From assembly GCA_036374835.1 (NCBI GenBank), contig DASUTB010000061.1:32163-96162 (forward strand): a stretch of 64,000 bases of DNA, given 5' to 3'. The translations under genes were made by a program, and so were the position numbers. The DNA comes from DASUTB01 sp036374835 (GTDB lineage Bacteria; Actinomycetota; Actinomycetes; Jiangellales; Jiangellaceae). Shown one piece after another: positions 40,811 through 49,271 of this stretch. Each line of letters begins with the position of its first letter. Position 1 is the first letter of the stretch. The notes beneath the pieces are model-generated. The model saw nothing but the letters and a program-made list of their open reading frames with translations. It was not told the DNA's origin and searched no databases.

Positions 40811-42973
40811 ATGAGGCGGTGTCGTAGCGCAAGCGCGTCCCGCGTCCCGGCGCTCGGTCGGGTCGGCGGACTCGCACTCGCCGCGGCGGCCTGCCTCGGC
40901 GTAGGGACGGCCGGCCCGGCGGTTGCCGCCGACGTGGCTTCGCCGGACGAGACGCCGGCGGGCCAAAGCGAGCCGGGCACGGTCCGGATGGCGCGGGCGA
41001 CCTGGGATACCGGCTGGTTCCAGGCCGAGATCTACCGCGCATTGATCGAGACCCTCGGCTACACCGTCGAATCGGTGACGACGATGGAGAACGCCGAGTT
41101 CTTCCGCGCCGCCGCCGAAGGCCGGGTCGACCTGTGGGCGAACGGATGGTTCCCAGGGCACGACGCCACGATTGCCGAGCTTGGAGTGGCGGACCGGTTG
41201 GACGTGGTCGGCACACAGGTCAGCGGCGGTGCTTTCCAGGGATACCTGGTCGACAAGGCTAGCGCCGAGGCCGGCATCACGACCCTGTCCGACCTCGCCG
41301 ATCCGGATGTTGCGGCTCGGTTCGACACCGACGGAGACGGCTCGGCCGACCTGATCGGATGCCAAGTCGGCTGGTCATGCGCCGACGTCATCGAGTACCA
41401 CCTGGACGAGCTCGGTCTGCGCGACACGGTCACGCACGTCCAGGGCGACTATCCGCCCTTGATGGACTCGGTGATCGAACGGTACGAGCAGGGCGAGCCG
41501 GTTCTGTTCTATACGTGGACGCCGAACTGGACGGTCGGCGAGCTCGTACCCGGCGAGGACGTCACCTGGCTCAACGTGGACGCAAGTACCGACGCCGGCA
41601 GCCCGGCCGGAGACGGCGATTACGCGGTCACCGGCGTGCCCGGCTGTGCCGGCGACCCGTGCCGTCCGGGCTGGCCACCGAACGACATCCGGGCGGTCGC
41701 AAACCGCGCGTTCCTCGACGCCAACCCGGTGATCCGCCGGCTGCTGGAGCAGGTCCGGATCCCGCTCGAAGATGTCGCGGCGCAGAACGCCCGTATGCGG
41801 GCCGGCGAGGGCGCACCGGAGGACATTCGCCGGCACGCCGTCCAGTGGATCAGCCGGCACGAGGCGGAGGTCACCGACTGGCTGAAAGCCGCCGACCCGG
41901 AACTCGAACCCGATCTCGATGCGCTCACGGCCGGCGCCGGGCCGGCGTCCGTCGGCGGCGCGAGTGCCGGGACGCTGACGGTGGTGACCCGAAACCTGGA
42001 CCCGTTCGTACGCTACGAGGACGGGCAATACACCGGGTTCAGCGTGGAGTTGTGGGCGCTCGTCGCGGAGCGGCTGGGTGTGGACTACGAGGTGGTCCAG
42101 GTCAACAGCCTCGCCAAGCAGATCGACGACGTGCAGCGGGGAGCGGCCGACGTCGCACTCGGCGGACTGAACATCACGTCCGCCCGAGCCAGTGATCTCG
42201 CCCTCTCCCAGCCGACGTTCGACTCCGGCTTGCAGATCATGGTGCGTGCGGAGCGTCGGGGGATCGCCGGGTCGCTCGCCCAGATCGTCTCCAGCCAACT
42301 GGTCTCGTGGATCATCTGGTTCGCGGTGATCTTCGGCCTCATCCTGCTGATTGTCGGACACATCATCTGGCTGTTCGAGCGCGACCGGAATCCGGACATC
42401 CCGGAGTCGTACCGGCGAGGTATCCCGGAGTCGATCTGGTGGGCCGTCGTCGCGATCACACCGTTCGGCGCGGGCAACAACACGCCGCGCCGCAACTTGG
42501 CCCGCGTTTTCACCGTCGGATGGATCCTCACCGGCTACTTCCTGCTCGCGTATTTCACCGCAAGCATCACCAGCACGATGGCGGTGGACGAGATCCGCGG
42601 CGAGATCAACGGGCCGCAGGATCTGGCGGGCCGTCAGGTCGCGGCCGTCGCCGACACACCCGGCGCGGAGTATCTGAGCGACCTCGGCGTGGGGCCGGTG
42701 CTCTACGACACCGTGGACGAGGCGTACGACGCGCTCCGTGACGACGACGTGGACGCTCTCGTGTACGACGCGCCGGTCCTGCAGCACTACGCGTCGCGAT
42801 CCGGCGGCGGCGAGCTTAAGGTCGTCGGCCTGGTGTTCCAGGAGTTCAGCTACGGCTTCGGCGCCGCGCACGACGGTGATCTGCGCGATCGGATCGACGT
42901 AGCGCTGCTGAGACTCGTCGAAGCCGGCGTCTACGACACGCTGTACCAGCAGTGGTTCGGGGCGACGGGCTAA
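40811..42973 (+). CDS. Chimera: glycine-betaine-type binding protein joined to a glutamate-receptor-type ion channel
   Basis: 720 residues. Signal peptide 1-40. Residues 55-365 are an OpuAC/ProX-type binding protein with WDTGWFQAEIY, WANGWFPGHDA, GCQVGWSCADVIEYHL and FYTWTPNW. Residues 388-482 and 598-716 are the two lobes of a family 3 binding protein (NITSARASDLALSQP with R459; YDAPVLQHY with D653), interrupted by helix TM1 (494-521), a pore loop (about 538-556) and TM2 (566-590, ending YFTASITSTM, which resembles the gating SYTANLAA motif of iGluRs). That is the plan of prokaryotic glutamate receptors such as GluR0 with an added external sensor domain. The pore loop reads ITPFGAGNN, not the potassium TVGYGD. 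Likely an amino-acid- or betaine-gated channel. Confidence 0.85.
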   Translation: MRRCRSASASRVPALGRVGGLALAAAACLGVGTAGPAVAADVASPDETPAGQSEPGTVRMARATWDTGWFQAEIYRALIETLGYTVESVTTMENAEFFRAAAEGRVDLWANGWFPGHDATIAELGVADRLDVVGTQVSGGAFQGYLVDKASAEAGITTLSDLADPDVAARFDTDGDGSADLIGCQVGWSCADVIEYHLDELGLRDTVTHVQGDYPPLMDSVIERYEQGEPVLFYTWTPNWTVGELVPGEDVTWLNVDASTDAGSPAGDGDYAVTGVPGCAGDPCRPGWPPNDIRAVANRAFLDANPVIRRLLEQVRIPLEDVAAQNARMRAGEGAPEDIRRHAVQWISRHEAEVTDWLKAADPELEPDLDALTAGAGPASVGGASAGTLTVVTRNLDPFVRYEDGQYTGFSVELWALVAERLGVDYEVVQVNSLAKQIDDVQRGAADVALGGLNITSARASDLALSQPTFDSGLQIMVRAERRGIAGSLAQIVSSQLVSWIIWFAVIFGLILLIVGHIIWLFERDRNPDIPESYRRGIPESIWWAVVAITPFGAGNNTPRRNLARVFTVGWILTGYFLLAYFTASITSTMAVDEIRGEINGPQDLAGRQVAAVADTPGAEYLSDLGVGPVLYDTVDEAYDALRDDDVDALVYDAPVLQHYASRSGGGELKVVGLVFQEFSYGFGAAHDGDLRDRIDVALLRLVEAGVYDTLYQQWFGATG

Positions 42974-43476
42974 GCCGGCGGTGCGGGACTCAACCGTACG
43001 AGCGGAACTCCGTCGTCGCGATCCGCGCCCAGCGCTTCGTATTCGGCGAGGCTGCGCGGAGCGTGCCCGAGCGAGCTCATGAGCCGGGCCGCCAGCTTGG
43101 GATGGCGCTGGGCGTAGGCCGCCAGCCGTTTGCCTGACTGTTCGGGTTCGAGGGGGACGGCCGTCCCCGAGTAGATGCGCCGTCCCACCTGGTAGCGCAC
43201 CGCCGGCTGGGCCAGCACGTTGCCGAACCACTGCGACTTCGAGCCGTAGCCGGATGCAATGAGGTAGTGGCCGGGCTCAGGCTCGCGTTCGACCACTTCC
43301 AGCACCACCTGGCGCGGCTTTCCACTGATCCGGCCGACGTGCGTAAGAAGCACCATTCGCTCGCCGAACAGCCAGCCGAGGCCGATGTGATAGAGGAAGA
43401 TCGGCGCCCTAAGGACGGTGCGGCGCAGCCGCGACCTGGGTGGTCCGCCACGCAACGGGTTCAGCATGCCGACCAT
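42970..43476 (-). CDS. Deazaflavin (F420)-dependent nitroreductase family protein (DUF385)
   Basis: 168 residues. YHIGLGWLFGERMVLLTHVGRISGKPRQVVLEVVE and YGSKSQWFGNVLAQPAVRYQVGRR are typical of the Ddn/DUF385 fold that binds F420. Start ATG 43476; an ATG three codons in is possible. Its stop overlaps that of the channel chimera by four bases on the opposite strand. Substrate unknown. Confidence 0.85.
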   Translation of the reverse strand: MVGMLNPLRGGPPRSRLRRTVLRAPIFLYHIGLGWLFGERMVLLTHVGRISGKPRQVVLEVVEREPEPGHYLIASGYGSKSQWFGNVLAQPAVRYQVGRRIYSGTAVPLEPEQSGKRLAAYAQRHPKLAARLMSSLGHAPRSLAEYEALGADRDDGVPLVRLSPAPPA

Positions 43477-43512
43477 CGTCCCATCGTCGCGCCGCTCCGA
43501 GTGCGGTACGGA

Positions 43513-44217
43513 TCAACGTCGCGGGACGGCTCCCGCGGCCACGACATACGGCCGAGCCGGGTCGGTGTTGTCGATTACGACATCGGCGCGCGATTCCGGG
43601 TCGCACGCTGCGAGGTAGAGCTGCTGTCCGAGGTGATACCGGCGGTTGGCGGAGGCCTCCGGATCGGCCGGGCAGCCGTCCCTTGCGGCCATCCGGGCGA
43701 AGGTCTCGCCGAAGCCGACCCGGAGGAAGACCGACACGTCCCAGCTGCGGGCCAGCTCGTCGCGGTGCAGGAAGATGCCGTCGACCAAGAGGATCGCTCC
43801 TTCCGGCGCACTTTCGACCTCCGCATGGACGGGCTCGTCGGACGCGACATCGCGGATACCTCTCCGGAAACGCCGGTCGCCGCCGGGCGAGAACGGCTCG
43901 ATGACGTCGGCGACGAACCGCGGGTAGTCGTAGGAGTCCAGCCAGAAGCCTTCTGGTGACGATCGCCCCCGGCGGTAGCGGACTTCCCGCGGATGGTGGA
44001 AGCCGTCAATGGACACCCGGACGACGTCGTGCCCCGCGGCTCGTAGCACGGCGGCGAGTTCATCCGCGAAGATCGTCTTGCCGGCACCGTCCACGCCGTC
44101 GATACCGACGCGGACCGCGCCGGCAGCGATGATGTCAATGGCCAGGTGGCCCAACACAGCTCGCCGGTCCGATGGCAGGTTCGGGCGAGCACGTCGGTCC
44201 GGAGGCACGTCGTCCAC
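43513..44217 (-). CDS. Uridine kinase-like P-loop kinase
   Basis: 234 residues. P-loop GIDGVDGAGKT (about 39-49), DGFHHPREVRYRRG (about 71-84), a substrate-site histidine pair resembling uridine kinases, and the lid DVSVFLRVGFGETFARMAARD. Probably phosphorylates a nucleoside or related small alcohol. Start GTG 44217. Six bases downstream of the LLM gene on the same strand, so one transcript is likely. Confidence 0.82.
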   Translation of the reverse strand: MDDVPPDRRARPNLPSDRRAVLGHLAIDIIAAGAVRVGIDGVDGAGKTIFADELAAVLRAAGHDVVRVSIDGFHHPREVRYRRGRSSPEGFWLDSYDYPRFVADVIEPFSPGGDRRFRRGIRDVASDEPVHAEVESAPEGAILLVDGIFLHRDELARSWDVSVFLRVGFGETFARMAARDGCPADPEASANRRYHLGQQLYLAACDPESRADVVIDNTDPARPYVVAAGAVPRR

Positions 44218-44223
44218 GAGGTG

Positions 44224-45006
44224 TCAGCGTAGCTGCGCGTCTCGCCATGCCACCCACTCACGGGTGAGCGCCAGCGCATCGTCGGGCTCGGCGGCCCTGA
44301 CTCCGATGACGATCATCCCGATGCCCGCGTCGGTGAGCTGATCGGCGACCTGGCGCGGTGTCTGTCGTGTGCTGGTGGAGCGCTCGATCTCCGATGGCTC
44401 ACGACCGATCTGTTTGCACCAGTTGTCGAGAACCGCGCTCTTGTGGATGAGGGTCTCCATGTCGCCGAAGGCATGCCACGTGTTGGCGTGCTCGGCGGTG
44501 AGCCGCAGGGTCTTGCGCTCGCCGCCGCCGCCGATCAGGATCGGGATGTCGCGCGTCGGCGGCGGATTGAGCTTGGCCCAGCGCGACTTGATGCGTGGCA
44601 GTGCGTCGGCGAGATCGGCGAGCCGGGATCCAGGCGTCCCGAACTCGTAGCCGTACTCGTCGTAGTCGCGCTGGAACCAGCCGGCGCCGATGCCGAGGAT
44701 CAACCGCCCGCCGCTGATGTGGTCCACGGTGCGGGCCATGTCGGCGAGCAGGTCGGGGTTGCGGTAGCTGTTGCAGGTCACGAGATGGCCGAGTTCGGCA
44801 CGTTCGGTGATCTCGGCCCAGGAACTGAGCAACGTCCAACACTCGAAGTGGTTGCCTTCAGGATCACCGGACAGCGGGAAGAAGTGGTCCCAGGTGAAGA
44901 TCACGTCCACGCCGGTCTCCTCGGCTGCGAGCACGGTTTTGCGGAGGTCGGCGTGGGTGGCGTGCTGAGGCGGGATCTGGACGGCGATACGTGGAGATGT
45001 GGTCAT
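44224..45006 (-). CDS. LLM-class F420-dependent oxidoreductase
   Basis: 260 residues, luciferase-like (beta/alpha)8 barrel. Landmarks: VIFTWDHFFPL (about 35-45), LGHLVTCNSYRNPDLLADMARTVDHISGGRLILGIGAGWFQRDY (about 72-115) and IPILIGGGGERKTLRL (about 152-167). The YRNP/GIGAGW pattern is that of F420-using family members. Substrate unknown. ATG 45006; the 130 bases upstream carry a border repeat and nothing else. Confidence 0.9.
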   Translation of the reverse strand: MTTSPRIAVQIPPQHATHADLRKTVLAAEETGVDVIFTWDHFFPLSGDPEGNHFECWTLLSSWAEITERAELGHLVTCNSYRNPDLLADMARTVDHISGGRLILGIGAGWFQRDYDEYGYEFGTPGSRLADLADALPRIKSRWAKLNPPPTRDIPILIGGGGERKTLRLTAEHANTWHAFGDMETLIHKSAVLDNWCKQIGREPSEIERSTSTRQTPRQVADQLTDAGIGMIVIGVRAAEPDDALALTREWVAWRDAQLR

Positions 45007-45114
45007 GATTCGGCTAACCCTGTTGGCGATCCATGCATTCCGTTCAGCTCAGGCCGATGCGCGGCATCTCGCGGCTTTGCTGGGCTTACCGGCAGCGTTA
45101 AGCCGGGAGTTCGG

Positions 45115-45134
45115 AGCTTTACGTGATCATTCTG
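45115..45134 (+). repeat. Border repeat family, copy 4
   Basis: AGCTTTACGTGATCATTCTG, 20 bases identical to the core of the copy at 35801-35822 and in the same orientation. Lies between the 3' end of the ABC operon (stop at 45138) and the start of the LLM gene. Confidence 0.7.
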
Positions 45135-45137
45135 GGG

Positions 45138-47591
45138 TTAGATCTTGGGCAGGCGGAAGCCGGACTTGGCGATGACGCGATCGCGTGACTCGTAGACCAT
45201 GCGCTTGACCGCGTCCCAGTCGACGTGCAGCAGCCTGCCTCCCCTCTTGAGTACCCGACCGGCGACCAGCACGGTGTCGACGTTGCTGGTGTCCATGCCG
45301 GCGACCACCGCTGCGACCGGGTCGGTCATGGGTGTGACGTTCATCCGGTCGGTACGCAGCATGATGAGGTCGGCCTGTTTGCCGGGCGTCAGCGTCCCGA
45401 TCTTCGCGTCCAGCCCGTTGGCTCGCGCGCCTTCGACGGTCGCGAACTCGAGCACGTCGCGCATGGATACCGGGTCCTTGCCGTTCGCCCCGGCCAGCGA
45501 GCGCTGCAAGGTCAGCACGGAGCGCATCTGGGTGAACATGTCCGCGGGCACGTTCGTCTCGACGTCCACGCTCAGGCTCGGCCGCAGGCCGCGGTCCAGG
45601 AACTTCTGGATCGGGGGCATGCCGTGGCCCATCATCATCTCCACCGGCACGGCGAGCGACACGGTGCCGCCGGTGTCGACGATCATCTGCACCTCGGTGT
45701 CGTTGAGCGTCGTGCAGTGGATGTAGGTGGTGTCCGGGCCGAGCAGGTTGGCCTGGCCCATCTCCTGGAGCTTGGCGTCCTGGCCGTAGCTGCCGACCCC
45801 GACGTGGGCGGTGATACGCGCGTCGGTCTCTCGGGCCAGTTTCCAGTGGTCGCGGGTGATCTCGAAGTCGGTGAACTCGGGGCCGGGCGCGGCAAGGGCG
45901 AGCGTCAACCGCTGGTCCTTCGTGGTGAAGTACTCGGTGGCGGCGCGGACGAACCAGCTCGGTTGGCGCTCCTCCCACTTGCCCCACCATGGGAAGCCGT
46001 AGCCGAACACCGCGCGCATCCCGGAGTCGTTCAACGCCTGGATCACCGCGTCGGTGTGTGCGGGGGAGCCCTGGATGTGCGACCAGTCCAGCAGCGTCGT
46101 GACGCCGGCGTCGATCGCGCCGAGCGCCGAGACGAGGTTGCCGGCGTAGGCGTCCTCCGGCCGGAACGCCGGTGCCAGCTTGTGCAGGACATGCGAGATG
46201 TAGCTGTTCCTACCCTCGAGCGGTACGTCGGTGCCGATGTTGCGCAGCACCCCTTCCCAGATGTGCCGATGGGTGTCCACGAAGCCCGGCATGACGATCA
46301 TCCCGGACGCGTCGACGACTTCGGCGTCGCCCGCGGCAAGATCCCGGCCCACCTCCACGATGCGCTCGCCTTCGATGAGCACGTCACCGCGCTCGAGATC
46401 GCCGATCGACGGGTCCAGGCTGAGCACGAAGCCGCCCTTGACGAGTGTGCGCCGCGGTCCGTCCACCGTGGCCGGCACGCCGTCCGGGTAGACCGGGGGC
46501 AGTTGGACGGTCTGGGCCGGGTGACCGCCCTGCACGATCCGCCTGGCTCGCCGGAAGTTGCGTTTGATCAGCTCCTTCAGGTCGCCGACCTGGAAGAGGA
46601 TGACACCGATCAGGACGAGCACCCCGATGATCACGAGGCCGTAGTCTGCGCTGAGGCCGAGGAACGGCAGCACGGTGATGATGGTCGCGAGCAGCACAGA
46701 GGCGACTACCGACCCCACGAACGTGGCGCGGCCGCCGGTCAGTGCCGCACCGCCGAGGACCGCGGCGGTGATGCTGTTGAGTGTGTAGCTGGTCCCGATG
46801 TCCGCGTTGCCGACGCCGGAGCGCGCCATGACGAAGAAGGAAGCGACGGCCGCCAGTACGGCGCACAACACGAGCGCTCGGGTCCGGACCCAGTTGTTCC
46901 GGAGTCCCATCCGCTTCGCAGAGCGGTCGTCGAAGCCGACCGAGCGCAGCTTCAGCCCGGAGCCGCTGCCGTGCAGCCACAGGTCGAGAAGCGCCGCGCC
47001 GAGTAGGATCACGATGAAGCTCATCGGGATCGGTCCGATGCCGTTGCGCAGGAACGACGTGAACTCCGGGTTGATCGTGCCGCCCGGCGTCGGACGCAGG
47101 GTCAGGGAGATGCCGTCCAGGATGCTGAGCGTCGCCAGCGTCGCCACGATGGACGGAATCTTGACACCACGCACCAGCGCGGCGTTGAACAAGCCCAGAA
47201 CGACGCCGCATCCGAGTACCGCGCCGATCCCGACAAGGATCTGCCCTCCCGATGCGCCCGTCCCGATGAGGAACGACGCGACGACGACGCCGAGCGAGAT
47301 CATCGCTCCGACCGACAGGTCCAGATAGCCGGCCAGCAACGCGTGGGTCTGGGCGACGGCGACGACCGCCAGCGGCGCGGCGAGCAGCAGGATGTTCGCG
47401 ATAGTGGTGGCACTGAGGAAACCATCGAACTGCGTCGAGGTGTACCAGAGCACCACCACGATCAGCAGCAGCTGCAGTGCGACCGGCATCCACAGCCGCA
47501 CTTTGACGATCTTACGCCACTTGTCCTTGTCGCGGGCGTCGCGCAGGAGCTTGCGGACAGCTCGGCGGCCGGCGTCGATATGCGCGCTCAT
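45138..47591 (-). CDS. Fusion of ABC permease (RbsC type) and amidohydrolase (AtzA/TrzA type)
   Basis: 817 residues. Residues 1-350 are a BPD_transp_2 permease with about nine membrane helices (LSVGAMISLGVVVASFL, VLGGAALTGGRATFVGSVVAS). Residues about 382-817 are a cytoplasmic amidohydrolase: DTHRHIWEG (metal histidines), ITAHVGVGS, YIHCTTLND and SLSVDVETN (aspartate), then GTLTPGKQADLIMLRTD. A transported ring-nitrogen compound could be deaminated or dechlorinated as it enters. The C-terminal 80 residues closely resemble those of the free amidohydrolase at 51683-52924, so the two domains are paralogues. ATG overlaps the ATPase stop by four bases. Last gene of the five-gene operon. Confidence 0.88.
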   Translation of the reverse strand: MSAHIDAGRRAVRKLLRDARDKDKWRKIVKVRLWMPVALQLLLIVVVLWYTSTQFDGFLSATTIANILLLAAPLAVVAVAQTHALLAGYLDLSVGAMISLGVVVASFLIGTGASGGQILVGIGAVLGCGVVLGLFNAALVRGVKIPSIVATLATLSILDGISLTLRPTPGGTINPEFTSFLRNGIGPIPMSFIVILLGAALLDLWLHGSGSGLKLRSVGFDDRSAKRMGLRNNWVRTRALVLCAVLAAVASFFVMARSGVGNADIGTSYTLNSITAAVLGGAALTGGRATFVGSVVASVLLATIITVLPFLGLSADYGLVIIGVLVLIGVILFQVGDLKELIKRNFRRARRIVQGGHPAQTVQLPPVYPDGVPATVDGPRRTLVKGGFVLSLDPSIGDLERGDVLIEGERIVEVGRDLAAGDAEVVDASGMIVMPGFVDTHRHIWEGVLRNIGTDVPLEGRNSYISHVLHKLAPAFRPEDAYAGNLVSALGAIDAGVTTLLDWSHIQGSPAHTDAVIQALNDSGMRAVFGYGFPWWGKWEERQPSWFVRAATEYFTTKDQRLTLALAAPGPEFTDFEITRDHWKLARETDARITAHVGVGSYGQDAKLQEMGQANLLGPDTTYIHCTTLNDTEVQMIVDTGGTVSLAVPVEMMMGHGMPPIQKFLDRGLRPSLSVDVETNVPADMFTQMRSVLTLQRSLAGANGKDPVSMRDVLEFATVEGARANGLDAKIGTLTPGKQADLIMLRTDRMNVTPMTDPVAAVVAGMDTSNVDTVLVAGRVLKRGGRLLHVDWDAVKRMVYESRDRVIAKSGFRLPKI

Positions 47592-49210
47592 GCCGCAACT
47601 CCACCCGGGGGCGCACCATCGGACGGTGGTCCGCTCGGGTTCGTCGCTGCCTTCGGCATCGCAGCGCCCAGCGGTGATCTGCGGGCCTTGGACAGGCCCG
47701 GCCCGCGCACAATGGCCTCGACGATGCGGCGTTCGTCCAGCTCGTCCCCGGGGATCTCCTCAGTGATCGTGCCGCGGGACATGACGAGCACTCGGTCGCA
47801 CAGCCCGGCGAGTTCGAGCGGGTCGCTGGATTTGACCAGCATCGCCGCACCGGCGTCGACGCGCGTGCGCAGTGCTTGGTAGATGTCGATACGCGAGCCG
47901 ACGTCGACACCCTGGGTCGGTTCGTAGGCGAGTATGACGGCGGGCTCGCGCAGGAATGTCCGCGCCACGGACACCTTCTGCTGGTTGCCGCCGGAGAGGA
48001 ACTGCACGGGCTGGTCCAATGACGGTGTGCGGATCTCGAGCCGGTCGACGAGCTCGGCCACCCGCCGGCGTTCGGCGCGACGGCGGAGAATTCCGAGCGA
48101 ACTCACCTGCCGGAGCGTCTGGATCGTCATGTTCACCCGCACGCCGAGGACCGGCATCAAGGCTTCGCTCTTCCGGTCGCCCGGCAGCAGCATGATGCCT
48201 GCCCGGAGTGCTTCATGGACCGAGACGAGCGTGAGATCACGCCCGTCGCACGCCACCAGCCCGGCGCGGGGTGGCGTGCGTCCGGCGAGGCAGTCGAACA
48301 GCTGCGGCTGCCCATTGCCCTCGGCGCCGGCGATGCCGACGATCTCACCGCGCTCGAGCGTGAAGCTGACCGGTCCGAAGGACTGGCCTTGCAGACCGTC
48401 GACATGCAGCACCGCTTCTGGTTCTGCCGGCTTCGGCGCGGCGGAGGGGAAGGCCGCCTCGAACGGACGGCCCACGATCAGCTCGACGAGTTCGGCTTCG
48501 GTCGTGTCGCTCGACACGGAGGTGCCCCGCACCCGGCCGTCACGCAGCACCGTGATGCGGTCCGCAATCTCGAGCACCTCGGGGAGCCGGTGGCTGACGT
48601 ACACCACGCCGACGCCACGCTCCCGGCATGCCGCGACCGACCGGTGCAGGGCGTCGACCTCGTCCGGTCCCAGGGCGGTCGTCGGTTCGTCGAGAAGGAG
48701 CACGCGCGGGTTCGAGACGAGCGCCTTGGCGACTTCGAACAGCTGACGCTGGGCCAGCGTGAGTGCGCCGGCGGGTAGATCGGGGAACAGTTCGACGTCA
48801 AGGTCGAGCTCGCCGAGCACCCGCCGGGCCCACTTCTTGCGCTGCCAGAACGGTGGCCGGTCCTCCGGCGGCGCTGCTAGGAACAGATTGTTCTTGACCG
48901 GCTGCTGCAGGATCAGCGAGTTGTCCTGGTAGGCCATCGCCAGGCCGAGCTTGCGCGCGCGAGCCGGTGAGTCGGTGCGCAGCGGCCGGTCCCCGATCCG
49001 GACGGTGCCCGAATCGGGGTCCACGAAGCCGCTGGCGACGCCGAGGAGGGTCGACTTGCCCGAGCCGTTCTCGCCGACGAGCGCGTGAATCTCGCCGGCA
49101 CGGCAGTCGAAACTGACGTCCCGGAGTGCCTGCACGGCCCCGAAGCGGCGGGACACGCCGTGCAGCTCCAATACGGGCTTGGCGGCCAAATCACCGTCCT
49201 CCGGCGTCAT
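47588..49210 (-). CDS. Sugar/nucleoside-type ABC transporter ATPase (two nucleotide-binding domains)
   Basis: 540 residues with tandem domains. First: Walker A GENGSGKSTLL, signature-type LTLAQRQLFEVAKAL and Walker B LLLDEPTTALG. Second: degenerate P-loop GAEGNGQPQLFDCL, signature LSGGNQQKVSVARTF and Walker B ILAYEPTQGVDVGSR. RbsA/MglA organisation. Powers uptake by the two permeases on either side. ATG 49210 chosen; a longer frame to 49231 has no ribosome site. Confidence 0.9.
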   Translation of the reverse strand: MTPEDGDLAAKPVLELHGVSRRFGAVQALRDVSFDCRAGEIHALVGENGSGKSTLLGVASGFVDPDSGTVRIGDRPLRTDSPARARKLGLAMAYQDNSLILQQPVKNNLFLAAPPEDRPPFWQRKKWARRVLGELDLDVELFPDLPAGALTLAQRQLFEVAKALVSNPRVLLLDEPTTALGPDEVDALHRSVAACRERGVGVVYVSHRLPEVLEIADRITVLRDGRVRGTSVSSDTTEAELVELIVGRPFEAAFPSAAPKPAEPEAVLHVDGLQGQSFGPVSFTLERGEIVGIAGAEGNGQPQLFDCLAGRTPPRAGLVACDGRDLTLVSVHEALRAGIMLLPGDRKSEALMPVLGVRVNMTIQTLRQVSSLGILRRRAERRRVAELVDRLEIRTPSLDQPVQFLSGGNQQKVSVARTFLREPAVILAYEPTQGVDVGSRIDIYQALRTRVDAGAAMLVKSSDPLELAGLCDRVLVMSRGTITEEIPGDELDERRIVEAIVRGPGLSKARRSPLGAAMPKAATNPSGPPSDGAPPGGVAA

Positions 49211-49271
49211 GGCCTGCTCGAGGCGCCACATCCAGGCAAGAGGTCAAGTCGCCCACCGTCGGCGTCATGGC

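Noticed and set aside
40811..42973. Reading the channel chimera as a potassium channel
   Set aside because: The pore loop lacks TVGYGD; only the topology, not the selectivity, can be claimed.
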